From Phycisphaerales bacterium (GTDB taxonomy: Bacteria > Planctomycetota > Phycisphaerae > Tepidisphaerales > Tepidisphaeraceae): a stretch of DNA of 6,878 bases. Made by a program: the position numbers and the translations under genes. Shown in pieces: positions 1 through 6,784 of this stretch (its first letter is position 1; each line of letters begins with the position of its first letter). The stretch lies in NCBI GenBank assembly GCA_003153655.1, contig PMAK01000178.1, positions 814 through 7,691 on the forward strand, read 5' to 3'. The notes below the pieces were generated by a model, which saw only the letters and a program-made list of their open reading frames with translations, was not told the origin of the DNA and searched no databases.

Positions 1-435
1 TCCCGCCACAATCGCGTTCGGCGGCACATCCCGGGTCACCACCGCGCCGGCGCCGATCATCGCGTTAATGCCAATGGTAATGCCCGGCAGGATTGTCGCG
101 TTGGCTCCCACGGACGCGCCGCGGCGAATGATCGTCTGCTCAACCCGCTCAAGCCATTTCTTGCTGCGTGGAAAGCGGTCGTTGGTAAACGTGGCGTTAG
201 GACCGATGAAAACATCGTCTTCGATGCGCGTTCCGTTCCACAACTGGACGCCGCATTTGATCGTCACGCGGTCGCCGATGATGACATCATCTTCGATGAA
301 GACGTGATCGCAGACGTTGGCATCCTTGCCAATAACCGCGCCCGGCAGGATGTTCACGAACGCCCAGATTCGCGAGCCTGGGCCGATCTTGTCCGTGCGA
401 ACGATTGCGGTGGGATGTTGCTGCACGTCAGACAC
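1..435 (-). CDS. Hexapeptide-repeat sugar N-/O-acyltransferase, FdtC/QdtC/WxcM-N type (3' end cut off by window edge)
   Basis: This is a left-handed beta-helix acyltransferase, probably acetylating an (amino)sugar nucleotide used for surface glycan synthesis in the cytoplasm. I translated 145 codons before the window edge. Hexapeptide-like [LIV]-G-x-x-x-x steps run almost throughout: IGPGSRI (res 16-22), ILPGAVIG (28-35), [12 protein letters not shown] (46-57), [20 protein letters not shown] (66-85), then [17 protein letters not shown] (106-122) and [20 protein letters not shown] (126-145). The FTNDRFPR loop (res 83-90) breaking the helix, and the CDH and KCGVQLW segments, are typical of FdtC/QdtC-like and WxcM N-terminal domains. 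The start is GTG at 433-435, chosen because GGAG (442-445) lies 6 nt upstream and homologues begin a few residues before the HPTAIV segment. An in-frame ATG at 535-537 would add 34 residues, but it lies in the palindrome and has no Shine-Dalgarno. The missing C-terminus could be a short tail or a fused cupin domain; the exact substrate is unknown. Confidence 0.85.
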   Translation of the reverse strand, partial: MSDVQQHPTAIVRTDKIGPGSRIWAFVNILPGAVIGKDANVCDHVFIEDDVIIGDRVTIKCGVQLWNGTRIEDDVFIGPNATFTNDRFPRSKKWLERVEQTIIRRGASVGANATILPGITIGINAMIGAGAVVTRDVPPNAIVAG

Positions 436-441
436 GAAGTT

Positions 442-445
442 CTCC
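442..445 (-). promoter_or_regulatory. Ribosome binding site that fixes the GTG start of the sugar acyltransferase
   Basis: On the minus strand the sequence reads ACGGAGAACTTC followed by GTG. The GGAG core lies 6 nt from the GTG at 433-435, which is close to ideal spacing. It is the main reason for preferring this GTG over the in-frame ATG at 535-537. Confidence 0.6.
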
Positions 446-498
446 GTTGGCGGCTGGGTTACTACAACAAAATCGGGAATTGAATGCAAATGGAACGG

Positions 499-538
499 AA
501 TGCCGAATGCTCCCGGCGCGCCGGGAGCATTCGGCATT
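499..538. repeat. Perfect 40-bp palindrome in a divergent intergenic region
   Basis: Every base from 499 to 518 pairs with its counterpart from 538 back to 519. The arms meet with no spacer at the centre GGCGCGCC (515-522), and the symmetry stops at 498/539. As RNA it would form about an 18-bp stem closed by a GCGC tetraloop; as DNA it could extrude a cruciform. It lies 63 bp upstream of the GTG of the minus-strand acyltransferase and 29 bp upstream of the ATG of the plus-strand glycosyltransferase. It is therefore 5' of both genes and cannot be a terminator for either. It could be a dispersed extragenic palindrome (REP or MITE type), a 5'-leader hairpin, or an unusually long operator. No flanking duplication is evident. 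The function is not known. Confidence 0.9.
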
Positions 539-567
539 ATGTCGAGTTCGGGTAAGCTGCCGTCCCA

Positions 568-1632
568 ATGCCCCGGCGAATATTGCTTCTCATTACCGAC
601 TTGCAGATCGGCGGAACGCCGACGGTGGTTCGGGAATTGGCCATCCGTCTTGCCCGGGAAGAGGGAGCGTACGTTCACGTCGCGTGTCTCGACCGCTCGG
701 GTCCCGTGGCGGATCAGTTGCGGGCACGAGGGATTGCCGTCACGGCTTTGGACGCCAGTTGCCGGATGGATGCCGGAATCATCTTTCGCCTGGTTCGTCT
801 GATTCGACGGGAACGGATCGATACCGTTTTCAGTTTCCTCATTCATGCCAATGCTGCTGCCGCGATGGCTTCGCTTGCCATGCCTCGGGTTCGATATCTT
901 CAGTCGATTCAGACCACACAATCTTCCCCGAACTGGCATTGGGTGCTTGGAAACATTGTTCATCACGCGGCCGAAAAAGTTGTCGTTCCATCTCCATCCG
1001 TCGCAGAAGCCGCCCGAAATTGGGCTGATGTCCCTGCGGACAAGATCGTCGTTATTCCCAACGCCGTGGAGATAAGTGATTTCGCTTCGCCGCGCGGGAG
1101 TGCCAGTGGGAAGCGAATTGGTTTCATCGGCCGGCTTGATCCGGTCAAGCGCGTCGATGATCTGGTCAGCGCAATCTCGCTCTTGCCGGAGGAAGTGACT
1201 CTGGATATTTACGGAGAAGGTCCAGAACGACGTCAAATCGAATCGTTGATTCAGCGTTTGAAGCTGGATCGCCGTGTCACGATGCACGGATCTGTCGATG
1301 GAGCGGGCGCGGCCCTTGCTAGCATTGATCTTCTCGTGCTGCCGTCGGACGCGGAGGGATTCGGCCTGGTTCTCATCGAGGCGATGGCCGCGGGCGTGCC
1401 GGTCATTGGGACCAACGTGCCGGGGATTCGCGATGTGATTGTGGATGGTGTGAGCGGCATCCTGACGCCGCCGCGAAATCAGAAAGCCTTGTCGGAAAAG
1501 ATTGCGATGATTTTTTCCGATGTCTCCGTTCGAGAAAAATTGGCGGCGGGGGGAAAGCTTTGCGTTCAGCGGCGATTTTCGTGGCCGACCGTCTATCCGC
1601 AATATCGGTCGCTGATATTGGGCGAAGCGTAA
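568..1632 (+). CDS. GT4-family (GT-B fold) glycosyltransferase
   Basis: This is a retaining glycosyltransferase of family GT4 (Glycos_transf_1 type), expected to move a sugar from a nucleotide donor to a lipid-linked or growing glycan acceptor at the cytoplasmic face of the inner membrane. The 354 residues match the usual GT4 size. The N-terminal Rossmann half (about 1-175) opens with a beta strand and the glycine-rich loop [11 protein letters not shown] (11-21). The C-terminal half has [16 protein letters not shown] (185-200), IYGEGPER (214-221) and the donor-binding signature [20 protein letters not shown] (262-281), with the EX7E glutamates at E263 and E271. PGIRDVI followed by DGVSGIL (285-299) completes the nucleotide-sugar site. 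The start is ATG at 568, giving the full N-terminal strand; only a weak GGGTAAG lies upstream. It diverges from the sugar acyltransferase, which supports a surface-glycan role. Its stop is 23 bp from the convergent permease stop. Donor and acceptor cannot be assigned. Confidence 0.92.
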   Translation: MPRRILLLITDLQIGGTPTVVRELAIRLAREEGAYVHVACLDRSGPVADQLRARGIAVTALDASCRMDAGIIFRLVRLIRRERIDTVFSFLIHANAAAAMASLAMPRVRYLQSIQTTQSSPNWHWVLGNIVHHAAEKVVVPSPSVAEAARNWADVPADKIVVIPNAVEISDFASPRGSASGKRIGFIGRLDPVKRVDDLVSAISLLPEEVTLDIYGEGPERRQIESLIQRLKLDRRVTMHGSVDGAGAALASIDLLVLPSDAEGFGLVLIEAMAAGVPVIGTNVPGIRDVIVDGVSGILTPPRNQKALSEKIAMIFSDVSVREKLAAGGKLCVQRRFSWPTVYPQYRSLILGEA

Positions 1633-1655
1633 AAGACCGTCGTGGTTCAGTTGCA

Positions 1656-2768
1656 TCACAACGTCCGGCGAAAGAGTAACGTAGCCAATCCAAGGGACAA
1701 CAGGCTGAAAACCGTCAGGAAAGCAAGGTCAATTCGAATGGCCATCAGGCCCGTATTTTTCAAAATGAGTTCCTTGAACCCATCCACGGCATACGTGAAT
1801 GGATCAACGTACGCGATGGCTTTCATCCAGGCCGGAAACGATTGCGTGGGATAAACCGCGCCGCTGGGGAAATACAAAACGGTGTTGAGCATTCCAAAAA
1901 TGGCGCGAGGCACCAGTGGATCGCTGACGCGCACCATGATCAGGAACATCATGCTGATGAGCGCCATTGAGGTCGCCACCACGAGCAATAGCATCTTGAC
2001 CATTCGCAGGGGGTTAAGCGGATCGGGAATCCCCGCGATGAGCGACCCGACAGTAATCAAAACAATCCCGGCGATGATGGCCTTGGCCGCGCCTGCGAGC
2101 GTGAATCCCAGAATCAATTCAAATTTTCGGATAGGCGTGACAAGATATCCTTCGTGCAGCCCGCGCGCCTTGTCGTCTATGAAAATGATCCCGCCGCCGA
2201 TCATTGCCGAAACAAAGATCGACAGCACGATTGTGCCGGGCAGCAGGAACTGGATGTACGGAACGTAGGGATAAACCTCGACAACGGACAGCGATACATC
2301 GGCGGTCTCGCGCGGGTTAACAGCGGGCGCGTTGTATGCCACGAGCATGGAATCCAGGCTGCCTTCGAGTGCGGAGGCGGAAAACTGGTCCGTGGTGTCC
2401 TCCGCCAGCGCGATACGCGGGTTCGCCCCGGCCAAAACCTTACGTGAGAATTGTGGCGGTATATTCAGGACACCGTTAATTTTGCCATTCCGCAAATCAT
2501 GCAGCGCGGTTGCCTTGTCGCTATAGGAAATCGTATCGAACGTGGCTGCATTGGCGGCAACGGCCTGACACATTTCCCGCACTTTCACAGCCGGTACGCC
2601 TTTGTCTTCGTCCACGAATCCTACGCGGAGATTTTTGATTTTTCCGCCAAACGCGTAGCCAAGCACCACCAGCTGAACCAGCGGCATGATGATTGAAACG
2701 ATGACCAAAACCGGACTGCGCCGAAACCGCCGCAAATCACGCTCAATGATGGCCCAAACTCGATGCAT
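1656..2768 (-). CDS. ABC-2 type exporter permease (YhhJ/YbhR/YbhS-like)
   Basis: This is the membrane subunit of an ABC exporter; it forms the inner-membrane channel and probably works as a homodimer, because only one permease gene is present. At 370 residues it is the usual length. The visible topology is a first membrane helix at about 18-40 after a basic cytoplasmic start ([10 protein letters not shown]), a large extracytoplasmic domain (about 42-170), then hydrophobic segments at about 173-197, 217-246, 257-280, 287-306 and 347-366. The ABC-2 signature is clear: [19 protein letters not shown] (300-318) followed by [14 protein letters not shown] (322-335). The ATG lies 9 nt after the ATPase stop, so the two are probably translationally coupled. 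It is the last gene of the operon and converges on the glycosyltransferase. I infer export rather than import from the ABC-2 fold and the adjacent HlyD-type protein; drug, lipid or polymer substrates are all possible. Confidence 0.93.
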   Translation of the reverse strand: MHRVWAIIERDLRRFRRSPVLVIVSIIMPLVQLVVLGYAFGGKIKNLRVGFVDEDKGVPAVKVREMCQAVAANAATFDTISYSDKATALHDLRNGKINGVLNIPPQFSRKVLAGANPRIALAEDTTDQFSASALEGSLDSMLVAYNAPAVNPRETADVSLSVVEVYPYVPYIQFLLPGTIVLSIFVSAMIGGGIIFIDDKARGLHEGYLVTPIRKFELILGFTLAGAAKAIIAGIVLITVGSLIAGIPDPLNPLRMVKMLLLVVATSMALISMMFLIMVRVSDPLVPRAIFGMLNTVLYFPSGAVYPTQSFPAWMKAIAYVDPFTYAVDGFKELILKNTGLMAIRIDLAFLTVFSLLSLGLATLLFRRTL

Positions 2769-2777
2769 AGAACTTCT

Positions 2778-3767
2778 TCACTTTCGCTGAAGCAGGAATG
2801 GACTGTTAATACCGGACGCCGCTTGCAGCGCATCCCGCAATTGATGGCCGGTGTAATGCACAAAAACATCGTCGAGACTCGTGCTCTGCACGGAGAGCGA
2901 TTTCACCGTCGCGTTCGCGGTCCGTGCGGCCTCCATCAATGCGACCGTGGTGCGCGGGCCGTTGTGCGAGGAGATCCGGTAAACATTTTCGTCCGCCTTA
3001 ACGTCGACTACGTCAGGCAGTGATTTCAATGTCTCCATCCAATTCGGCGGAACGGATGAAAAACTGACCTCCAGGCTGTTCTTTCCCGGAATAGAGGTCT
3101 TTAGTTTCAGCGGCGAATCGAGCGCGACGAGCTTTCCGTGATCCACGATCGCGATGCGGTCGCAAAGTTTGTCGGCCTCGTCCATGTAGTGCGTTGTGAC
3201 CAGAATCGTCAGATCGCGCTCGCGTTTCAGGCGCGTGAGCATTTCCCAGACGGCCACGCGCGAAACGGGGTCCAATCCGGTCGTGGGTTCGTCGAGGAAA
3301 AAGAGCTTTGGTTCGTGCACCAATCCCCGCGCGATTTCCAACCGGCGCCGCATTCCGCCGGAGAACATTTTCACCGGCTTGTCCGCCCATTGTTCGAGAT
3401 CGACTTCCTTGAGCAGTTGTTTGATTGTCCGCACCCGCTTTTCGCGCGGTATGCCGTAGAGCTTGGCGAAGATGCTCATGTTTTCTTCAGCGCTCAGGTC
3501 AAGGTCGGACGTCATCGCCTGAGGGATGACGCCGATGGACTGGCGCACATCGTTGGCCGCACGGACGACGTCAAAGCCATTGACGCGCGCCGTGCCGGAA
3601 GTCGGCGGCACAAGCGTCGTGAGCATGCGAATCAGCGTGGATTTTCCGGCGCCGTTGGGTCCGAGCAATCCAAATACTTCGCCGTGCGCGACGGAGAAAT
3701 TCAGCCCATCCACGGCCGTAAAATCGCCGAAACGCTTGGTCAGATTTTCAACTTCGATGTCCTGCAT
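2778..3767 (-). CDS. ABC exporter ATP-binding subunit (DrrA/CcmA type, with C-terminal DUF4162-like domain)
   Basis: This is the cytoplasmic ATPase that powers the adjacent ABC-2 permease. All nucleotide-binding motifs are intact: Walker A GPNGAGKST (36-44), Q-loop Q83, signature FSGGMRRRLEIARGL (135-149), Walker B LFFLDE (155-160) with catalytic E160, D-loop GLD (164-166) and H-loop H193. The sequence is closest in style to the DrrA/YbhF/YadG branch. After the nucleotide-binding domain (about 1-220), residues 230-310 form the regulatory extension common in this branch, ending in the typical STSLDDVFVHYTG (296-307). At 329 residues it is a single half-transporter ATPase, unlike E. coli YbhF, which carries two ATPase domains in one chain. 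It starts 18 nt after the fusion protein stop, with only a weak ribosome binding site, and stops 9 nt before the permease ATG. This spacing supports one polycistronic mRNA. Confidence 0.95.
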   Translation of the reverse strand: MQDIEVENLTKRFGDFTAVDGLNFSVAHGEVFGLLGPNGAGKSTLIRMLTTLVPPTSGTARVNGFDVVRAANDVRQSIGVIPQAMTSDLDLSAEENMSIFAKLYGIPREKRVRTIKQLLKEVDLEQWADKPVKMFSGGMRRRLEIARGLVHEPKLFFLDEPTTGLDPVSRVAVWEMLTRLKRERDLTILVTTHYMDEADKLCDRIAIVDHGKLVALDSPLKLKTSIPGKNSLEVSFSSVPPNWMETLKSLPDVVDVKADENVYRISSHNGPRTTVALMEAARTANATVKSLSVQSTSLDDVFVHYTGHQLRDALQAASGINSPFLLQRK

Positions 3768-3785
3768 GAATCACGCCAACATGAA

Positions 3786-4646
3786 TCAGTGTTGTTCCAG
3801 CGGCAGCGTCACATAAGCCGTCATTCCCACTGCGAGACTGCGGTCTTTATTATCGCAACGCAGGCGGATCTCGAACGTCCTGATGTCGCGTTTGGTGCGG
3901 CTCACATCGCGCTGCGTGGCGTAATCGGCGTCAACGCTGCGATAAAATAGGGTGCCTTCACGCACCGCGCCGGATGGCAGCTTTACCTGGAGTTTGTCGC
4001 CGAGATGGATGCGGTCAATATACGTCTCCTCGACATCGGCTCTCACCCAAAGATCATCCAGGTTGATGAGCGTGACGATCGGCTGGCCGGGATTCACGAC
4101 TTCGCCCTGCAGCGCGGCGCGCGTGTCCACGACGCCGTCGATTGGCGCGAAAATCCTGGTGTAACCCAATTGGACCGTCGCCTTCTCCTTTTGGGATCCA
4201 GCGGCTTCGGTCTGTTTTTTCACTGATTCAACGCGTGCTTTGGCAGCTTCCACAGTTGTTCGCGCCTGGTCATACTCCTGGGCCGAGACGGCCTTTTGTT
4301 TGTATAGCGGCTCGTCGCGATCGTAAGTCAGCCGCGCGATTTCCAAATCGGCTTCGGCTTGCGTGACCTGAGCGGCCATCTGCTGCTGGCTGCTTGCGTA
4401 ATAGGCCACGTCGGCCTGTTGTTCCTGGGGTTGAAGGACGGCAAGCAATTCACCCTTGTTAACCGCGTCACCTTCCTTGACGAGCAATTGCTGCAAGCGG
4501 CCCTGAATTTCCGGGCTGACAATTACTTCATCCGTCGTCACTATGCCGGTTAAAACGATTTCGTTCGATTGGCGCGCGGTGGCGTAATAAATGCCCCCGG
4601 CGACGACGGCAAGAATTAAAATCAAAATAGGAATCTTACGCTTCAT
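3786..4646 (-). CDS. HlyD-family membrane fusion (periplasmic adaptor) protein, YbhG-like
   Basis: This periplasmic adaptor would link the inner-membrane ABC exporter to an outer-membrane channel. It starts with a basic tip and one hydrophobic anchor (MKRK, then about residues 5-22). The first lipoyl half is VSPEIQGRLQQLLVKEGDAV (43-62) followed by KGELLAVLQP. A heptad-rich, Gln/Ala/Glu-rich hairpin (about 76-158) is the coiled coil. The second lipoyl half is IFAPIDGVVDTRAALQGEVV (165-184), with VNPGQPIVTLINLDDLWVRADV (184-205) leading into a beta-barrel domain to the end. At 286 residues it is somewhat short for the family, mostly because of the short coiled-coil hairpin. The ATG is preceded by GAGGA (4653-4657) with 6 nt spacing, and this site overlaps the stop codon of the upstream acyltransferase, indicating translational coupling. 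No outer-membrane factor gene is in the window, so a chromosomally unlinked TolC-like partner is inferred. Confidence 0.93.
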   Translation of the reverse strand: MKRKIPILILILAVVAGGIYYATARQSNEIVLTGIVTTDEVIVSPEIQGRLQQLLVKEGDAVNKGELLAVLQPQEQQADVAYYASSQQQMAAQVTQAEADLEIARLTYDRDEPLYKQKAVSAQEYDQARTTVEAAKARVESVKKQTEAAGSQKEKATVQLGYTRIFAPIDGVVDTRAALQGEVVNPGQPIVTLINLDDLWVRADVEETYIDRIHLGDKLQVKLPSGAVREGTLFYRSVDADYATQRDVSRTKRDIRTFEIRLRCDNKDRSLAVGMTAYVTLPLEQH

Positions 4647-4652
4647 CTAAAA

Positions 4653-4657
4653 TCCTC
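4653..4657 (-). promoter_or_regulatory. Ribosome binding site of the fusion protein gene, overlapping the upstream stop codon
   Basis: On the minus strand the junction reads TGAGGATTTTAG followed by ATG. TGA (4656-4658) ends the acyltransferase, and GAGGA, which shares the TGA bases, lies 6 nt before the fusion protein start. This arrangement supports co-translation of the two genes and confirms the start at 4646. Confidence 0.6.
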
Positions 4658-5588
4658 AATCATATTTGAGCGGTTGCTCACCCTTGGGCCGCGTCTTCCA
4701 TCGCCGATGGGCCCACAAATATTGGCTCGGATCATCGGAAATAAACCCTTCGATAGCTTTGGTGTACCGCTGCGTGATATATCGCAGGGGATCGGGTTGA
4801 TCCTTCCAATCCTTGGGCCAGATGATGTCCTGCGTGCCGAGAACGAACCGGAACTTGCCGTCGATCCGGCGAGCATAACCAATTACAACAGGCACATCAT
4901 ACTTCATTGCGAGCAAGCCAATTGATTTGTATGTGCTGGCTTTCCGACCGAAGAAATCGACGAAGAGTCCCTTGCTGCCGGCGTTCTGGTCAGCGACGAA
5001 TCCGATGACGCCGCCCTCGGCGAGCAACTGAGAGATTTCCGCGGTTGCTCCTTTTTTTCCGACGATCTTCTGCCCCTGGCGTCTGCGGACGCCGAAGACC
5101 CAGTCGTTGAGGTAAGGGTTGTCCAGCGGTCGGGCCACGGCGGTGCTTTCAAATCCCAGCGTCGCCAGAACATAGCCGAGAATTTCCCAATTGCCGTAGT
5201 GGCCCGTAAGCATGATCGCGCCCTGTTTGCGGGTCATGAGCAGTTCCAGCGGCTGGCGGAAGTTGTCGAGCTCGACATATTTCCGCCACGTGTCGATGCG
5301 GACGAGGCGTGTCGTGTGCAGCACTTCGACGCCGAGCATAAACATGTTTTGCAGGCCCTTTTCCGCGACGCAATCGCACTGTGCCTCGGTGAAGTGGGGA
5401 AAGCTGCGTTGGATATTGGCAATCGCGCGAGCGCGGTGCTTGCGATCAATTCGATACCAGACCGAGCCGATCAGCCGGGCGGTTCTGAGGTTTGTGTTGA
5501 CGGGAAACCAGTGCATCGCCATGGAGGTGACGCGAAGACCCAGATAGACCAGGCGATCGAAAAAATCGTTGCGCGGCTTGTTGGCCAT
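4656..5588 (-). CDS. LpxL/HtrB-family lysophospholipid / lipid A-type acyltransferase
   Basis: This is a membrane-associated acyltransferase of the LpxL/HtrB/MsbB family, which transfers an acyl chain from acyl-ACP to a lipid A precursor (or, in distant members, another glycolipid or lysophospholipid) at the inner face of the inner membrane. The 310 residues match the family. The catalytic H-x4-[DE] motif is present as TGHYGNWE, with H130 and E135. The second family block is GFVADQNAGSKGLFVDFFGR (196-215), and the C-terminus carries the familiar QYLWAHRRWKTRP (289-301). The N-terminus has an early hydrophobic amphipathic stretch (about 12-30) and the RARAIANIQRSFP segment (52-64) that typically precedes the domain. 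The start is ATG at 5586-5588, because MANKPRNDFFDRLVYLG is a typical N-terminus; there is no convincing Shine-Dalgarno, only the GTCAT repeat tract upstream. It is followed after 9 nt by the HlyD-type gene, so it heads the exporter operon. The exact acceptor is not readable from sequence. Confidence 0.92.
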   Translation of the reverse strand: MANKPRNDFFDRLVYLGLRVTSMAMHWFPVNTNLRTARLIGSVWYRIDRKHRARAIANIQRSFPHFTEAQCDCVAEKGLQNMFMLGVEVLHTTRLVRIDTWRKYVELDNFRQPLELLMTRKQGAIMLTGHYGNWEILGYVLATLGFESTAVARPLDNPYLNDWVFGVRRRQGQKIVGKKGATAEISQLLAEGGVIGFVADQNAGSKGLFVDFFGRKASTYKSIGLLAMKYDVPVVIGYARRIDGKFRFVLGTQDIIWPKDWKDQPDPLRYITQRYTKAIEGFISDDPSQYLWAHRRWKTRPKGEQPLKYD

Positions 5589-5602
5589 TGAGATGAGGGA
5601 TT

Positions 5603-5642
5603 GTCATTTGTTGGTCGTCATTTGTCACTTGCCGCTTGTCAT
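5603..5642. repeat. Degenerate short tandem repeat, GTCAT/GTCAC units (minus strand ATGAC/GTGAC)
   Basis: Four copies of GTCA[TC] occur at 5603-5607, 5617-5621, 5624-5628 and 5638-5642, several followed by TTG. On the minus strand this reads as repeated [AG]TGAC(A)AATG-like words. It fills much of the 81-bp gap between the moaA stop and the lpxL-like start, and ends 15 bp short of the latter. Similar repeats, when translated, give spurious Asn/Asp/Lys/Gln/Thr-rich peptides (here NDKRQVTNDDQQM). No coding role is supported. Confidence 0.6.
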
Positions 5643-5669
5643 TCGCAAAATTCCGCAGCAAATGACTTC

Positions 5670-6764
5670 TTATCCGCCGATTCTGCTCATCTGTTTTCCC
5701 CCGTGGCCTGAATGCACAGTTGGCTTAAGCCGGACACATTCGGTCATTGCATGCGCGAGGGCGTCGAGGCTCTCATTGCTGTTGCGCAGGATCGTTTTGA
5801 TATCGATTTCGCCGCCGTCGAAAAGGCAGGCTCGGAGCAATCCATCGGCCGTGAGTCGCAGGCGATTACAGGTTGCACAAAACGGCGCGGACATCGCGCT
5901 GATGAATCCGATGCGGCCAAGCGGTTTGCCGTCGGCGAGTTGCCAGACGCTCGCCGGGCCGACGCCGGGCTCTGATTGGCGATCGACCGGCAGCAGGGGT
6001 CCAAGCTCGCGCTCGATGAGGTCGCGAGCCTCGGATTCGGGAAGAAGGGCATCATCGCCGCGGTTTTGGCCGCCGCATCCGGCCGCGGGGCCGGGATGGA
6101 AATGGTCATCCACGTGGTTGAGCAGGGCAGCGTCGCCGAGCGGCATATATTCGATGAACCGCACCGTGACTTTCCGCCGCAGCGTCAGGCGGGCGAAGTT
6201 GGCCAGTTCGTCGTCGTTGATGCCCCGCATGGTGACGCAATTGATCTTGATGGAGCCAAATCCAGCTTGCTCCGCGCGGTCCAGGCCGATGAGCACCGCA
6301 GCCAAATCGCCGGTTCGGGTGATCCGGCGGAATTTATCGGGATCAAGGCTATCGATGCTGATGGTGAGCCGATCAAGCCCCGCATCGCGGAGCGGGCGGG
6401 CCAGATCGGCCAGTCGCTGCCCATTGGTGGTCAGCGAAAGATCTTCCACGCCATCGACGCGTTTCAGCATGGCGACCAGATCGATCAGCCCGGCTCGAAC
6501 GGTCGGCTCGCCGCCGGTGAGTTTGAATCTGCGAATGCCATGGATTTGCGTCGCGGCCCGCACGACCTGGGTAATTTCCTCGAAGGTGAGAATCTCCTCT
6601 TTGGGCAGCCAAGATACGCCATCCTCCGGCATGCAGTAGACGCAGCGATAATTGCATCGATCGGTAATGCTGATCCGAAGAACGCGGACGGAAGAGATGC
6701 TGGCCGGTCCGGTGGCGATGTCGCTGAATCGCGGCCGCGAGGTTTCAACAATCGGCAGAAGCAA
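5670..6764 (-). CDS. moaA: GTP 3',8-cyclase MoaA (molybdenum cofactor biosynthesis, radical SAM)
   Basis: MoaA is the cytoplasmic radical SAM enzyme that converts GTP to 3',8-cyclo-7,8-dihydro-GTP, the first step of molybdopterin synthesis, with MoaC acting next. Numbering from the TTG at 6762-6764 (364 residues), the SAM [4Fe-4S] site is CNYRCVYC (C37, C41, C44) and the SAM-binding GGEP is at 84-87. SITDRCN before the cluster and TTNGQRL (112-118) are classic. The substrate-side [4Fe-4S] cluster is PFCATCNRLRL with C296, C299 and, 14 residues on, C313. The protein ends in Gly-Gly just before TAA, the functionally important MoaA C-terminus. TTG at 6764 is preferred because AAAGGAG lies 7 nt upstream; a TTG two codons earlier (6770) sits only 1 nt from it. 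A loop at about residues 216-241 is some 18 residues longer than in typical MoaA and is rich in Gly, His and Asp. No other moa or moe gene is nearby. Confidence 0.95.
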   Translation of the reverse strand: MLLPIVETSRPRFSDIATGPASISSVRVLRISITDRCNYRCVYCMPEDGVSWLPKEEILTFEEITQVVRAATQIHGIRRFKLTGGEPTVRAGLIDLVAMLKRVDGVEDLSLTTNGQRLADLARPLRDAGLDRLTISIDSLDPDKFRRITRTGDLAAVLIGLDRAEQAGFGSIKINCVTMRGINDDELANFARLTLRRKVTVRFIEYMPLGDAALLNHVDDHFHPGPAAGCGGQNRGDDALLPESEARDLIERELGPLLPVDRQSEPGVGPASVWQLADGKPLGRIGFISAMSAPFCATCNRLRLTADGLLRACLFDGGEIDIKTILRNSNESLDALAHAMTECVRLKPTVHSGHGGKQMSRIGG

Positions 6765-6770
6765 TCTCAA

Positions 6771-6778
6771 ACTCCTTT
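6771..6778 (-). promoter_or_regulatory. Strong Shine-Dalgarno of moaA deciding the TTG start
   Basis: The minus strand reads AAAGGAGT here. GGAG (6772-6775) is 7 nt from the TTG at 6762-6764 and only 1 nt from the in-frame TTG at 6768-6770, so initiation at the former is more likely. There is no in-frame ATG near this point. Confidence 0.65.
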
Positions 6779-6784
6779 GGCCAC

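Noticed and set aside
436..498. Possible minus-strand promoter (TTGCAT, 17 bp, TGTAGT) for the sugar acyltransferase
   Set aside because: Only about 3/6 and 4/6 matches to sigma-70 consensus; not better than background.
317..1028. Overlapping plus-strand open frames across the acyltransferase start and the glycosyltransferase
   Set aside because: They run antisense to the acyltransferase or out of frame with the GT4 gene, and their products are Cys/Arg/Ser-rich without motifs.
1636..1664. Imperfect hairpin between the convergent glycosyltransferase and permease genes
   Set aside because: The arms 1638-1646 and 1655-1663 form about a 9-bp stem with a mismatch and a wobble pair, and no U-tract follows on either strand; too weak to call a terminator.
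3138..3950. Plus-strand open frame (about 270 codons) opposite the ABC ATPase and the adaptor
   Set aside because: It crosses two convincing minus-strand genes and its His/Arg/Phe-rich product resembles no family; it is an antisense shadow.
5051..5057. Seven-base A homopolymer (minus strand) inside the lpxL-like gene, a possible slippage site
   Set aside because: The frame is intact through it and encodes an ordinary GKKG segment; there is no sign of programmed frameshifting.
5446..5661. Small minus-strand open frame beginning in the repeat tract (peptide with NDKRQVTNDDQQM)
   Set aside because: This is the usual spurious translation of GTCAT-type repeats and it runs out of frame into the lpxL-like gene.
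5720..5730. 11-mer TTGGCTTAAGC also found at 6828-6838
   Set aside because: One shared 11-mer pair is expected by chance in a window this size, and one copy lies inside the moaA coding sequence.
5569..6639. Long plus-strand open frame (about 356 codons) opposite moaA
   Set aside because: Its translation is Ser/Arg/Pro-rich with no recognisable domain, and it is antisense to a gene with all MoaA motifs; it is a shadow of high-G+C codon use.
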